The position numbers and the translations under genes were made by a program. Positions 1 to 5,708 of a DNA stretch of 6,191 nucleotides are shown in pieces. Each line of letters starts with the position of its first letter. Position 1 is the stretch's first letter. Under the pieces are notes generated by a model. That model was not told the DNA's origin. It did not search any database and saw only the letters and a program-made list of their open reading frames with translations. Source of the DNA: Anaerolineales bacterium (GTDB lineage Bacteria > Chloroflexota > Anaerolineae > Anaerolineales > Villigracilaceae); the NCBI GenBank assembly GCA_016789485.1, contig JAEURE010000174.1, forward strand, positions 1-6,191, given 5' to 3'.

Positions 1-1307
1 ACAACCTTCGTGCCTTTTCCTTTTTCACTGCTTATTTTCAATTTGCCGCCCGCGAGTTGGGCGCGTTCATACATGCCTACGAGGCCGAAATGTCCCGTGG
101 GTTCTTTGGATTTCGAGTCAAAGCCGATGCCGTCATCCTGGATGGTGAGCGTAGTGTGGATGTCGCTTTCAAGGATCACACTGAAATTTTTGGCGCGCGA
201 GTGATTGACGATATTTTCAATCGCTTCCTGCGCCACGCGGAAGATGGTCTGCTCTACGTCCGGGCTGAGAGTGGGCATGGGATTTTTAAGATCAAGCGTC
301 AGATTAAGGTGGAAGCGCGCCGCGGCGGTTTCAGCCGCACGTTGGATGGCGAGGTTGAGCCCCATATCTTCCAATGAGGATGAGCGCAAGGCTTTCAAGG
401 CGCGGCGAGTTTCATCCGCACCATTGCGGGTGGCGTCGAGAGATTTGTCTATAAATTCGAGGGTCTTGTTGACGTCAATATCGAAATAGGCTTTGGCGGT
501 TTCAAGCGAGACGGAGATGGCTGTGAGGGAATGGGCGAGTGTATCATGTAGTTCGCGGGCGAGGCGATTGCGCTCGCGGCTTACTGCAAGCTGCTCCAGC
601 GTGGACGCATAGTGCGAAAGATTGGCATTTGCCTCACGCAGCGATTCACTTTGCTCACGCAGCCGGTTGACAAGCAGGTTGATGAAAATTCCCAATGCAA
701 TAAAACTGATGGTGCGAATGATGGCGATGAAAAGAAAGACAAAAACACCGCGTGATTGAACCGAAGCGAAGAGAATGAGGCCAAGCTCAAAGACGGTGGT
801 GGAAATGCTGAAAAAGATGATGTGCGGAAGATGATATTCCCATGCCACGAGCACCAGCGCAACAAATAAGACAGGCAATTGGCGAAGCGCCATGCCCTCG
901 GCATTGGAGAGCGGCCCCTGCGGGAAGCGCGGAACGACCAGCACGTTAATGATAATCGGCGCGGCGGAAATGGCGAGCAATAACAGTGGATAGTAAAGAC
1001 TGCCTAATTTATTTTGTATCCAACCCCAATGCGTGAAGAGCAGAAAAGATGATGCGACAAAAACGCTTACGATGTAAAACAAAAATACAGGGGCAAAACG
1101 ATTAATCGGCAGGTTGGTGGGCGGAGGATTGACGGGATAATTACTCGGCAGGAGTGGCTGTATTTGAGATTGTGGGTTTTGGGCAAGGATACGCTGCACC
1201 TGCGGGGTATATAACGCAAAATCCATCATTGCCATGGCGATGAGGTAGCCGATCCATATCCATGCGGCATTGCGGAGAAAGCGGATAGAGTCATTCGTGG
1301 CGTGCAT
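1..1307 (-). CDS. NarL-type (HisKA_3) sensor histidine kinase, C-terminus cut by window edge
   Basis: This is a membrane sensor kinase of a two-component system; it should autophosphorylate and pass phosphate to a NarL/LuxR-type response regulator. The open frame reads 435 codons from ATG (1305-1307) to the left edge without a stop. The N-terminal part has about six hydrophobic segments (roughly residues 15-33, 71-91, 104-125, 143-158, 160-181 and 187-213). There is no recognisable PAS or HAMP domain, and a Pro/Gln-rich loop of about 37 residues follows the first helix. A helical linker (about 214-245) leads into the HisKA_3 box ERNRLARELHDTLAHSL, with His254 as the phospho-acceptor. The ATPase domain shows the N-box (EAIENIVNH, Asn365), the G1 box DDGIGF (391-396) and a G2 stretch, GHFGLVGMYER (405-415). 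Only the last few residues after GKGTKV are missing. An in-frame TAA lies 9 nt upstream of the ATG with one TTG between them, and no clear Shine-Dalgarno is visible. The partner regulator is probably encoded downstream, outside the window. The signal sensed is unknown. Confidence 0.93.
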   Translation of the reverse strand, partial: MHATNDSIRFLRNAAWIWIGYLIAMAMMDFALYTPQVQRILAQNPQSQIQPLLPSNYPVNPPPTNLPINRFAPVFLFYIVSVFVASSFLLFTHWGWIQNKLGSLYYPLLLLAISAAPIIINVLVVPRFPQGPLSNAEGMALRQLPVLFVALVLVAWEYHLPHIIFFSISTTVFELGLILFASVQSRGVFVFLFIAIIRTISFIALGIFINLLVNRLREQSESLREANANLSHYASTLEQLAVSRERNRLARELHDTLAHSLTAISVSLETAKAYFDIDVNKTLEFIDKSLDATRNGADETRRALKALRSSSLEDMGLNLAIQRAAETAAARFHLNLTLDLKNPMPTLSPDVEQTIFRVAQEAIENIVNHSRAKNFSVILESDIHTTLTIQDDGIGFDSKSKEPTGHFGLVGMYERAQLAGGKLKISSEKGKGTKV

Positions 1308-1317
1308 GAGCAAATCT

Positions 1318-1411
1318 TATCATGAAGGTTCTGTCATGCCCTGTGCATGTGGTCATGATTCGCCCGAATATTCCATGACAGGTGTCATGGGTATGGGTGC
1401 AGAATTTCATG
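1318..1411. promoter_or_regulatory. Cluster of TCATG-type half-sites upstream of the kinase
   Basis: Within 94 bp the heptamer TGTCATG or a close variant occurs repeatedly on the plus strand: TATCATG (1318-1324), TGTCATG (1332-1338), GGTCATG (1351-1357), TGTCATG (1383-1389) and TTTCATG (1405-1411). CATGACA at 1374-1380 is in the opposite orientation. NarL-family response regulators are known to bind arrays of heptamers in mixed orientation, so this may be an extended binding region for the regulator paired with the adjacent kinase. The clustering is seen directly; the binding is inferred. Confidence 0.45.
1373..1390. promoter_or_regulatory. Perfect inverted-repeat operator, copy 1
   Basis: The 18-bp sequence CCATGACAGGTGTCATGG has perfect 8-base arms (1373-1380 and 1383-1390) around a GG spacer. 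Its core is CATGACA-N2-TGTCATG, the same 7-2-7 geometry that NarL uses, though with a different heptamer. The centre lies about 75 bp upstream of the kinase start and about 260 bp upstream of the glycosyltransferase start, so kinase-operon autoregulation is the simplest reading. A near-identical copy precedes the lipoprotein gene at 3855-3870. The inverted repeat is certain; which protein binds it is inferred. Confidence 0.6.
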
Positions 1412-1551
1412 GAGATATAAGGAAGTTCGTGATTGGCTTCACTCTCAGTTTTTGGCGGGTGGATATAAACTCTATGTTATTCGAAGGATCCGTGGTTGAG
1501 TAGCTTTGAATGCATTTTGAGGAGCGTTTCGAAACCACCGATGACAAATAA

Positions 1552-1576
1552 ACATACGATATGTGGTCTCACATAT
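1552..1576. repeat. Overlapping inverted repeats in the probable glycosyltransferase leader
   Basis: Two overlapping inverted repeats share their central segment. ACATA (1552-1556) pairs with TATGT (1560-1564) over a CGA loop, and ATATGTG (1559-1565) pairs perfectly with CACATAT (1570-1576) over a GTCT loop. They cannot both form at once. If transcribed, this would be a small alternative-hairpin element 65-90 nt before the start codon; if not, it could be a regulator site with ACATA half-sites. Function unknown. Confidence 0.4.
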
Positions 1577-1625
1577 ATCCTGAAAAAACACGCGGCACTA
1601 CTCGCAACCAGTTCGGACAGCAAAC

Positions 1626-1631
1626 AAGGAG
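1626..1631 (+). promoter_or_regulatory. Shine-Dalgarno for the glycosyltransferase
   Basis: AAGGAG sits 9 nt before the ATG at 1641 and supports that start for the 712-residue protein. Confidence 0.75.
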
Positions 1632-1640
1632 CAAATAAAG

Positions 1641-3779
1641 ATGACAGCAACAACTCTTAAATCCCAACCTTCCTTCTTGAAAAAGAATCTTTTTCTCGGC
1701 GTGAAAATATCCACCCTTCTCGTCGTTGCCATCATGGCGTTTTCGTTCGGCGTTCACATGTACAACATCGAATCCATCGGCGATGCCAATGCATATTACA
1801 CGGCAGCAGTAAAATCCATGCTGGGTTCGTGGAGCAACTTCTTCTTCGTTGCGGCAGAGCCTGGCGGCTCGGTCACTGTGGATAAGCCTCCGCTGGGATT
1901 GTGGATCGAAGCAGTTTTCGCTTATTTCCTCGGTGTGAGTGGCTTTAGCGTTTCGTTGCCCAGCATTCTCGCGGGTGTCTTCGGGATTCCGCTGCTGTAC
2001 GGTATGGTCAAAAAATACATGGGCGAGCTTGCAGGGCTTGTCGCTGCTTTCGTCATGGCCATCACTCCCGTCTTTGTCGCTACCAACCGCAACAACACCA
2101 TGGACGGTATGCTGGTTTTCTTCCTGCTTCTCGCGGCATGGGCGTTCATCAAAGCCACCGAGTCGGGCAAACTCACATGGTTGCTGCTCGGCGCGTTCAT
2201 CGTCGGCCTCGGCTTCAACATCAAAATGCTGCAAGCCTTTTTGCCGCTGCCTGCCTTTTACGCGCTGTATTTCTTCGGCTCCAAAGAAGGCTGGCTGCGC
2301 AAAATTATCAACCTCGGCATCGCCACGGTTCTGCTCGTGGCAGTTTCGCTTTCGTGGGCTGTTGTTGTGGATTTAGTTCCCGCAGACTCACGTCCGTACA
2401 TTGGATCAAGCGATAACAATACCGTAATAGGATTGATCTTCGGACATAACGGCGTTTCACGACTCGATAACAGTGTATTGGGAAACGGCGCTCCACAAAA
2501 TGGGAATACGCCTCCTTCCGCGCCGATGGCTGGTGCCAATCTCAATCAGGGGACTCAGCCTCAGCAGAATCCTCGTCAAGGTCCGCCGCAGCAAGCGTTG
2601 GATGCGTGCGCCAATTTAACACAAGGCGCAGCCTGTTCATTCAACCTGTCCAATCGCGCCGTTGATGGAACATGTATCGCACCTCCCAATCTGGATCAAT
2701 TAGCCTGCGCCCCCACCAACATGATTCCACAGGGTCAAAGTGGACAAGTTCCCAACGGCGGCCCGAATGGACAAGGTTCACAAGGGCAAGGCAACGGAAT
2801 TCCGTTCAGCCAGGAAACTGGTGTACCCGGAGTCTTACGCTTCTTCACTCAACCTTTGTCCAAACAAATGTCGTGGCTTCTTCCCTTCGCGTTGATCAGT
2901 GTGCTGCTGACGCTTTTCGCTTCACGCATCCAATTACCCATTGAATCTGGCGCACACAAGGCTCTTGTCCTTTGGGGTGGTTGGCTGCTGACTTGCGTGG
3001 TCTTCTTCAGCATAGTTTCGGGAATCTTCCATGCATATTACGCCATCATGCTTGCTCCCGCACTTGGCGCAATGGTTGGCATTGGCTTCGCTCAACTCTG
3101 GTCATGGAGTGCGGATAAGAAATGGGTCGGTATTCTGCTGGCCCTCTCTGCAGCAGCGACCATTGGCTTCCAATATTTTGCCACAACGCAATACAACGAA
3201 TTCTCGTGGTGGATGCTTGGAAGTGGCATTCTGCTTGGGTTGGGAATCACCTTCCAGTTCGCGCAGAGGCGTTTGGCATACGTCACAATTTTGGCGGCAA
3301 TGATGGTCATCCCCATGTATTGGACAATCATGACCGTGGTGTCGAGCTCGGACATCAACCTGCCCACTGCTTATACTGGCAACAATCAAGCGCAGGATGG
3401 TTTTGACCGTGCGCGCCAGCAGCAAGGTTCAAACGTAAATACTGAATTGCTTGCATATCTTGAAGCAAATACGCAAGACATAAAATATCTTGTGGCGGTG
3501 CCTTCATCACAACAAGGGTCACAGCTTGTGATCGCAACGGGACGCCCCGTTTTATACATGGGCGGCTTCGCTGGGCAGGATGAAGTTGTCACTGCGGATG
3601 ACCTGGCAGAGATGGTTGCGAACGGTGAGCTGCGCTACGTGTTATTCAACGATGATCGCAGTAACAAAGCGGACATTACAAACTGGTTGAAAGCCTCCTG
3701 CGCCGTTGTGTTGGACTACAGTCAAATAAGTGCGGGAGGACCTCAGGACCAGCCGATGACACTCTATATGTGCAAATAA
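1641..3779 (+). CDS. YkcB-like multi-pass membrane glycosyltransferase (GT39/ArnT-like) with inserted Cys module
   Basis: The 712-residue protein resembles the YkcB group of polyprenyl-phosphate-sugar-dependent glycosyltransferases, which move a sugar onto an acceptor on the outer face of the membrane. Conserved stretches support this. The first outer loop carries GDANAYY, where Asp48 is the candidate catalytic acid residue. VDKPPLGLW lies at about 80-88, NRNNTMD at 149-155 and RPYIGSSDNN at 251-260, followed by GHNGVSRL. Hydrophobic helices span about 20-40, 88-245 (several) and 410-570 (several). A soluble C-terminal domain (about 595-712) matches the style of the YkcA/YkcB C-terminal domain. 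Between the two membrane halves lies a Q/G/P/N-rich loop (about 280-400). Homologues, as I recall them, often have a glycine-rich loop here, but this one carries four cysteines (323, 332, 345, 356). The start is backed by AAGGAG. A hairpin terminator follows, so the gene seems to be its own transcription unit. The transferred sugar and the acceptor cannot be read from the sequence. Confidence 0.85.
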   Translation: MTATTLKSQPSFLKKNLFLGVKISTLLVVAIMAFSFGVHMYNIESIGDANAYYTAAVKSMLGSWSNFFFVAAEPGGSVTVDKPPLGLWIEAVFAYFLGVSGFSVSLPSILAGVFGIPLLYGMVKKYMGELAGLVAAFVMAITPVFVATNRNNTMDGMLVFFLLLAAWAFIKATESGKLTWLLLGAFIVGLGFNIKMLQAFLPLPAFYALYFFGSKEGWLRKIINLGIATVLLVAVSLSWAVVVDLVPADSRPYIGSSDNNTVIGLIFGHNGVSRLDNSVLGNGAPQNGNTPPSAPMAGANLNQGTQPQQNPRQGPPQQALDACANLTQGAACSFNLSNRAVDGTCIAPPNLDQLACAPTNMIPQGQSGQVPNGGPNGQGSQGQGNGIPFSQETGVPGVLRFFTQPLSKQMSWLLPFALISVLLTLFASRIQLPIESGAHKALVLWGGWLLTCVVFFSIVSGIFHAYYAIMLAPALGAMVGIGFAQLWSWSADKKWVGILLALSAAATIGFQYFATTQYNEFSWWMLGSGILLGLGITFQFAQRRLAYVTILAAMMVIPMYWTIMTVVSSSDINLPTAYTGNNQAQDGFDRARQQQGSNVNTELLAYLEANTQDIKYLVAVPSSQQGSQLVIATGRPVLYMGGFAGQDEVVTADDLAEMVANGELRYVLFNDDRSNKADITNWLKASCAVVLDYSQISAGGPQDQPMTLYMCK
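2595..2714 (+). other. Four-cysteine module in the glycosyltransferase outer loop
   Basis: Residues 319-358 begin ALDACANLT and end QLACAP, with cysteine spacing C-x8-C-x12-C-x10-C. By comparison with the C-terminus of the neighbouring lipoprotein (residues 364-403), 23 of 40 positions are identical and the spacing matches exactly. Pro/Gln/Gly-rich linkers flank it on both sides, which suggests a mobile, disulfide-stabilised domain displayed outside the membrane. Its role is unknown. Confidence 0.75.
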
Positions 3780-3808
3780 CTGTCGATCAGCAAGCTGATT
3801 GACTCCAG

Positions 3809-3850
3809 AACAAAGCACTTCCGCATTTTGAGCTGCGGGAGTGCTTTGTT
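3809..3850 (+). terminator. Hairpin terminator after the glycosyltransferase
   Basis: AACAAAGCACTTCCGCA (3809-3825) pairs with TGCGGGAGTGCTTTGTT (3834-3850). The 17-bp stem has a single G-U wobble and an 8-nt loop, and starts 29 nt after the stop codon. The T-tract is short (TTT at the end of the stem), so termination may be partial. It separates the glycosyltransferase transcript from the lipoprotein gene. Confidence 0.75.
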
Positions 3851-3854
3851 TACC

Positions 3855-3870
3855 CATGACACTTGTCATA
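3855..3870. promoter_or_regulatory. Inverted-repeat operator, copy 2, upstream of the YHYH lipoprotein gene
   Basis: CATGACACTTGTCATA has the heptamer-N2-heptamer form of the site at 1374-1389 and differs from it only in the spacer and the last base. The perfect palindromic core is ATGACA-CT-TGTCAT (3856-3869). It lies immediately after the upstream terminator and about 118 bp before the lipoprotein start, a plausible position for an activator site. Recurrence of the motif at two promoters in this short window is the main argument that it is functional. Confidence 0.6.
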
Positions 3871-3926
3871 TCAGCTCGTGAGTGATTGCATGGGTTTTTC
3901 ACAAGTTCGATGATTTCATACACTCC

Positions 3927-3952
3927 TTGCATTCTTTTTACATCTGTACAAT
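3927..3952 (+). promoter_or_regulatory. Possible promoter of the lipoprotein gene
   Basis: A good -10-like hexamer, TACAAT (3947-3952), lies 28 nt before the start codon. The nearest -35-like hexamer is TTGCAT (3927-3932), but the 14-nt spacer is shorter than usual. A weak -35 would fit dependence on an activator bound at 3855-3870. Low confidence. Confidence 0.3.
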
Positions 3953-3968
3953 GAGGCAATCATTACAA

Positions 3969-3974
3969 AAGGAG
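3969..3974 (+). promoter_or_regulatory. Shine-Dalgarno that fixes the lipoprotein start
   Basis: AAGGAG lies 6 nt before ATG 3981. This selects the start that gives an immediate lipoprotein signal peptide, rather than the in-frame ATG at 3882. The longer version would add 33 residues ahead of the signal and would place the -10 and the ribosome-binding site inside the gene. Confidence 0.85.
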
Positions 3975-3980
3975 AAAAGA

Positions 3981-5213
3981 ATGTTTAACAGTAAATTGTT
4001 TGCCCTGTTCGTCATCAGTTCGATCATTTTATCTGCATGTTTGGGAACTCCTCCGCAGGCGGAACCCATTACATCACACGCTCAGGAAAATTCGGGTCAA
4101 GTTGTATCGGTTCAAGACCCCGTTCAACCTGCCGCCACCACATCAACCGAAAATGATCACGACCATAGTGATGCAGAACATCATTCCGATGTGGATCTGA
4201 CCCACCTTGAAGTTGGCGATGGAAAGTATTCAACGAGCCCACAAACTGGATATGTATATTCATGCATGACTTCCTTCAACGGCGGCGGCGCAACAGGCAC
4301 TGGTTCATGGATGAATGGCGACGGCACCTGGGATGCAACCAAGAAAGCCGTTGTGGACGGGTCCGTATCATGGCCCAGCAGTTTCACCATTTCCATTCAA
4401 GGCGATCAGCGCGTCTTCACCGGCAACGACCTGCCTGATCACGCCACTGGAAATTTTCCCGTTGACCCAAGCGATGATGCTTATGCTGTGGATCGCAATC
4501 CAAATTCCATTCAGGAACAGTCCATCACGTTGAGTTTGCCCGTTACTCCCACCGCGGCAGCACAGCCTAATTGTGTGGGCGGCGAAATTGGGATAATGCT
4601 CTCTGGTGTAGTTATCTTCAGCGCTTTTGATGCCGAAGGCCGTGATGCCGTTGCGCACGAAGTACAGGATAACTGCGATGGTCATCCGCAGGCCTCTGGT
4701 TTTTATCATTATCACAACCTGAGCGATTGCATCGAAGATACTGCCGCCAGCGGACATTCTTCATTGGTCGGTTACGCTTTCGATGGATATGGAATATATG
4801 GCTATTACGGTGAAGATGGCGCGGAAGTGGAAAATGAAGATCTGGACGTATGTCACGGTCACACCCACACTGTGGCTTGGGATGGTCAGATGGTCGAGAT
4901 GTATCACTACCACGCTACGCATGAATTCCCATATGTTGTTGGTTGTTTCCACGGCGAGCCTGCGGTACATGCACTTTCAGCAGGCGAAGGGCGGCAGGGT
5001 CAAGCTCCTGCAGACCCCCAATCCACTCAAGGCAGCGGACAACCTGTTGGCAGTCAACCTCCCCAAGCGGCGATTGATGCGTGCGCAAACCTCACAGTTA
5101 ATACGGCTTGTACAATGAACACCCCGAACGGGTCACTAAGCGGCACATGTAACACGCCGCCCAACTCAAGTCAACTGGCTTGTATGCCGGCAGGCGGGCC
5201 GCCGAATCCGTAA
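3981..5213 (+). CDS. YHYH-domain lipoprotein with His-rich N-terminus and C-terminal Cys module
   Basis: This 410-residue protein is probably exported and lipid-anchored. The N-terminus MFNSKLFALF leads through a hydrophobic stretch to the lipobox LSAC, with Cys20 as the lipidation site. A Gln/Pro/Thr-rich tether follows, then a His/Asp-rich segment (DHDHSDAEHH, about 59-68). The main domain (about 80-330) matches the YHYH family: it contains two YHYH motifs (242-245 and 308-311), HGHTHT (292-297), Cys233 and Cys250 around the first motif, Cys291 between them and Cys322 after the second. The density of His, Asp and Cys suggests metal binding, but the family's biochemical role is not established to my knowledge. 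After a Gly/Gln/Pro linker, residues 364-403 form a four-cysteine module also present in the upstream glycosyltransferase. The gene stands alone between two terminators with its own operator. Start 3981 is supported by AAGGAG and the signal peptide. Confidence 0.88.
   Translation: MFNSKLFALFVISSIILSACLGTPPQAEPITSHAQENSGQVVSVQDPVQPAATTSTENDHDHSDAEHHSDVDLTHLEVGDGKYSTSPQTGYVYSCMTSFNGGGATGTGSWMNGDGTWDATKKAVVDGSVSWPSSFTISIQGDQRVFTGNDLPDHATGNFPVDPSDDAYAVDRNPNSIQEQSITLSLPVTPTAAAQPNCVGGEIGIMLSGVVIFSAFDAEGRDAVAHEVQDNCDGHPQASGFYHYHNLSDCIEDTAASGHSSLVGYAFDGYGIYGYYGEDGAEVENEDLDVCHGHTHTVAWDGQMVEMYHYHATHEFPYVVGCFHGEPAVHALSAGEGRQGQAPADPQSTQGSGQPVGSQPPQAAIDACANLTVNTACTMNTPNGSLSGTCNTPPNSSQLACMPAGGPPNP
5070..5189 (+). 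other. Four-cysteine module at the lipoprotein C-terminus
   Basis: Residues 364-403 run from AIDACANLT to QLACMP, with cysteines 368, 377, 390 and 401 (C-x8-C-x12-C-x10-C). The spacing is identical to that of the module in the glycosyltransferase, and 23 of 40 residues are the same. It is the last folded piece before a short Pro/Gly tail. I recall similar short cysteine modules at the ends of other secreted bacterial proteins, but I cannot name a family with certainty. Confidence 0.75.
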
Positions 5214-5228
5214 ATTTCCAATATAGCC

Positions 5229-5263
5229 AAAAGGCGACATCGGAGAATAAGATGTCGCCTTTT
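5229..5263. terminator. Bidirectional rho-independent terminator
   Basis: AAAAGGCGACATC (5229-5241) pairs perfectly with GATGTCGCCTTTT (5251-5263): a 13-bp stem with a 9-nt loop. A-runs and T-runs at the two ends mean it can work in both directions, serving the lipoprotein gene on the plus strand (stop at 5213) and the remnant gene on the minus strand. Confidence 0.85.
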
Positions 5264-5268
5264 GAAAT

Positions 5269-5530
5269 TTACTGTTGACGCTGTTTTTGAAACAACGCCC
5301 CGTACACAGACTCGGGAATATCTGCTGCTTTATAAATCTGTATGCAGTCCAGCCCGTTGATATAAATTACCTTTTCGGTCTTTGGATGGATGCGGTGAGT
5401 GATGGGATCCAGATAATCGGAAGATCTTATTTCATTCGGGATTGTTTTGAAATCGTCATTGATCAGATAAGTCCGTTTAAAGACAAGCACCTCACCAAGA
5501 AAATGTTCCCATGTCGTTGTAGATGGCAAG
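5269..5530 (-). pseudogene. Decayed C-terminal remnant of an ArnT-like glycosyltransferase
   Basis: On the minus strand this stretch matches the last ~100 residues of the intact gene ending at 5709 (for example LVFKRTYLINDDF against LVFKRVYLINDDF, and PESVYGALFQKQR against PEFVYEALLKKQR). It is broken compared with that gene. An 11-nt deletion near 5496-5498 shifts the frame: upstream of it the homologous reading IYNDMGTFS runs in another frame into TGA. Six nucleotides are missing near 5410 (SDYLVLYPIT becomes SDYLDPIT) and 39 nt near 5370 (13 codons, between two GAAAA repeats). Homology fades around 5530, and the membrane part of the gene is absent. An 86-residue frame can still be read from TTG 5529 to TAA 5269, but it has no good ribosome-binding site. 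The remnant most likely derives from a tandem duplicate; expression as a small protein cannot be excluded. Confidence 0.8.
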
Positions 5531-5663
5531 AAATATAAAAGAACATTTTTTCATAACTACTTGCCAAAACAACAAACCCTTTAGGTAATCATAAGCTAAA
5601 GCATGACTTTTACACTTACACAAACCAGAGAAAACGCAGTTCTATAAGCATCAATCTATCAGC

Positions 5664-5703
5664 AGTAAAGAAAACTGCGAGGTTACTCGCAGTTTTCTTT
5701 ACT
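5664..5703. terminator. Perfect 17-bp-stem terminator of the minus-strand glycosyltransferase
   Basis: AGTAAAGAAAACTGCGA (5664-5680) and TCGCAGTTTTCTTTACT (5687-5703) are exact reverse complements around a 6-nt loop. The hairpin begins 5 nt beyond the stop codon of the gene ending at 5709, which is the expected place. T-rich ends occur in both directions, so it can act on either strand. The 130 or so bases between it and the remnant (5531-5663) are AT-rich, and I see nothing in them. Confidence 0.85.
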
Positions 5704-5708
5704 CTTCC

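Larger units (their letters stand above)
1308..1640. other. Divergent intergenic control region
   Basis: These 333 bases separate the start of the minus-strand kinase from the start of the plus-strand glycosyltransferase, so they should hold both promoters. I see no convincing gene. What is visible is a TCATG-rich stretch (1318-1411) including a perfect inverted repeat, a 10-bp palindrome GTTTCGAAAC (1526-1535), an ACATA/TATGT/ACATA repeat-hairpin zone (1552-1576) and a Shine-Dalgarno at 1626-1631. A loose sigma70-like pair, TTGGCG (1452-1457) with TATGTT (1473-1478), could serve the plus-strand gene, but its 15-nt spacer is short and I would not rely on it. Confidence 0.6.

Noticed and set aside
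1270..1503. Plus-strand open frame of 77 codons across the divergent region
   Set aside because: It overlaps the kinase start, has no ribosome-binding site and runs through the TCATG cluster and inverted repeat, so a control region is a better explanation.
1526..1535. GTTTCGAAAC palindrome
   Set aside because: A single short palindrome with no second copy noticed in the window; listed within the intergenic region but not enough to call an operator.
1569..2234. Minus-strand open frame of 221 codons opposite the glycosyltransferase start
   Set aside because: It is strongly charged and low in hydrophobic residues, as expected for the antisense of a membrane-protein gene. It overlaps the leader and N-terminus of a well supported gene and has no family resemblance.
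1939..2376. Plus-strand 145-codon frame inside the glycosyltransferase
   Set aside because: Out-of-frame shadow rich in Ser, Arg and Cys, with no ribosome-binding site, inside a gene with clear family motifs.
3786..3799. ATCAGC-AA-GCTGAT inverted repeat just after the glycosyltransferase stop
   Set aside because: The two-base loop is too tight for a stable RNA hairpin, and the much longer stem at 3809-3850 explains termination.
3882..3980. Upstream in-frame ATG that would extend the lipoprotein by 33 residues
   Set aside because: The added residues would precede the signal peptide. ATG 3981 has AAGGAG at 6-nt spacing and gives an immediate lipoprotein signal.
5275..5538. Plus-strand 87-codon frame over the remnant gene
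   Set aside because: It lies antisense to a stretch whose minus-strand translation matches the neighbouring glycosyltransferase, and shows no features of its own.
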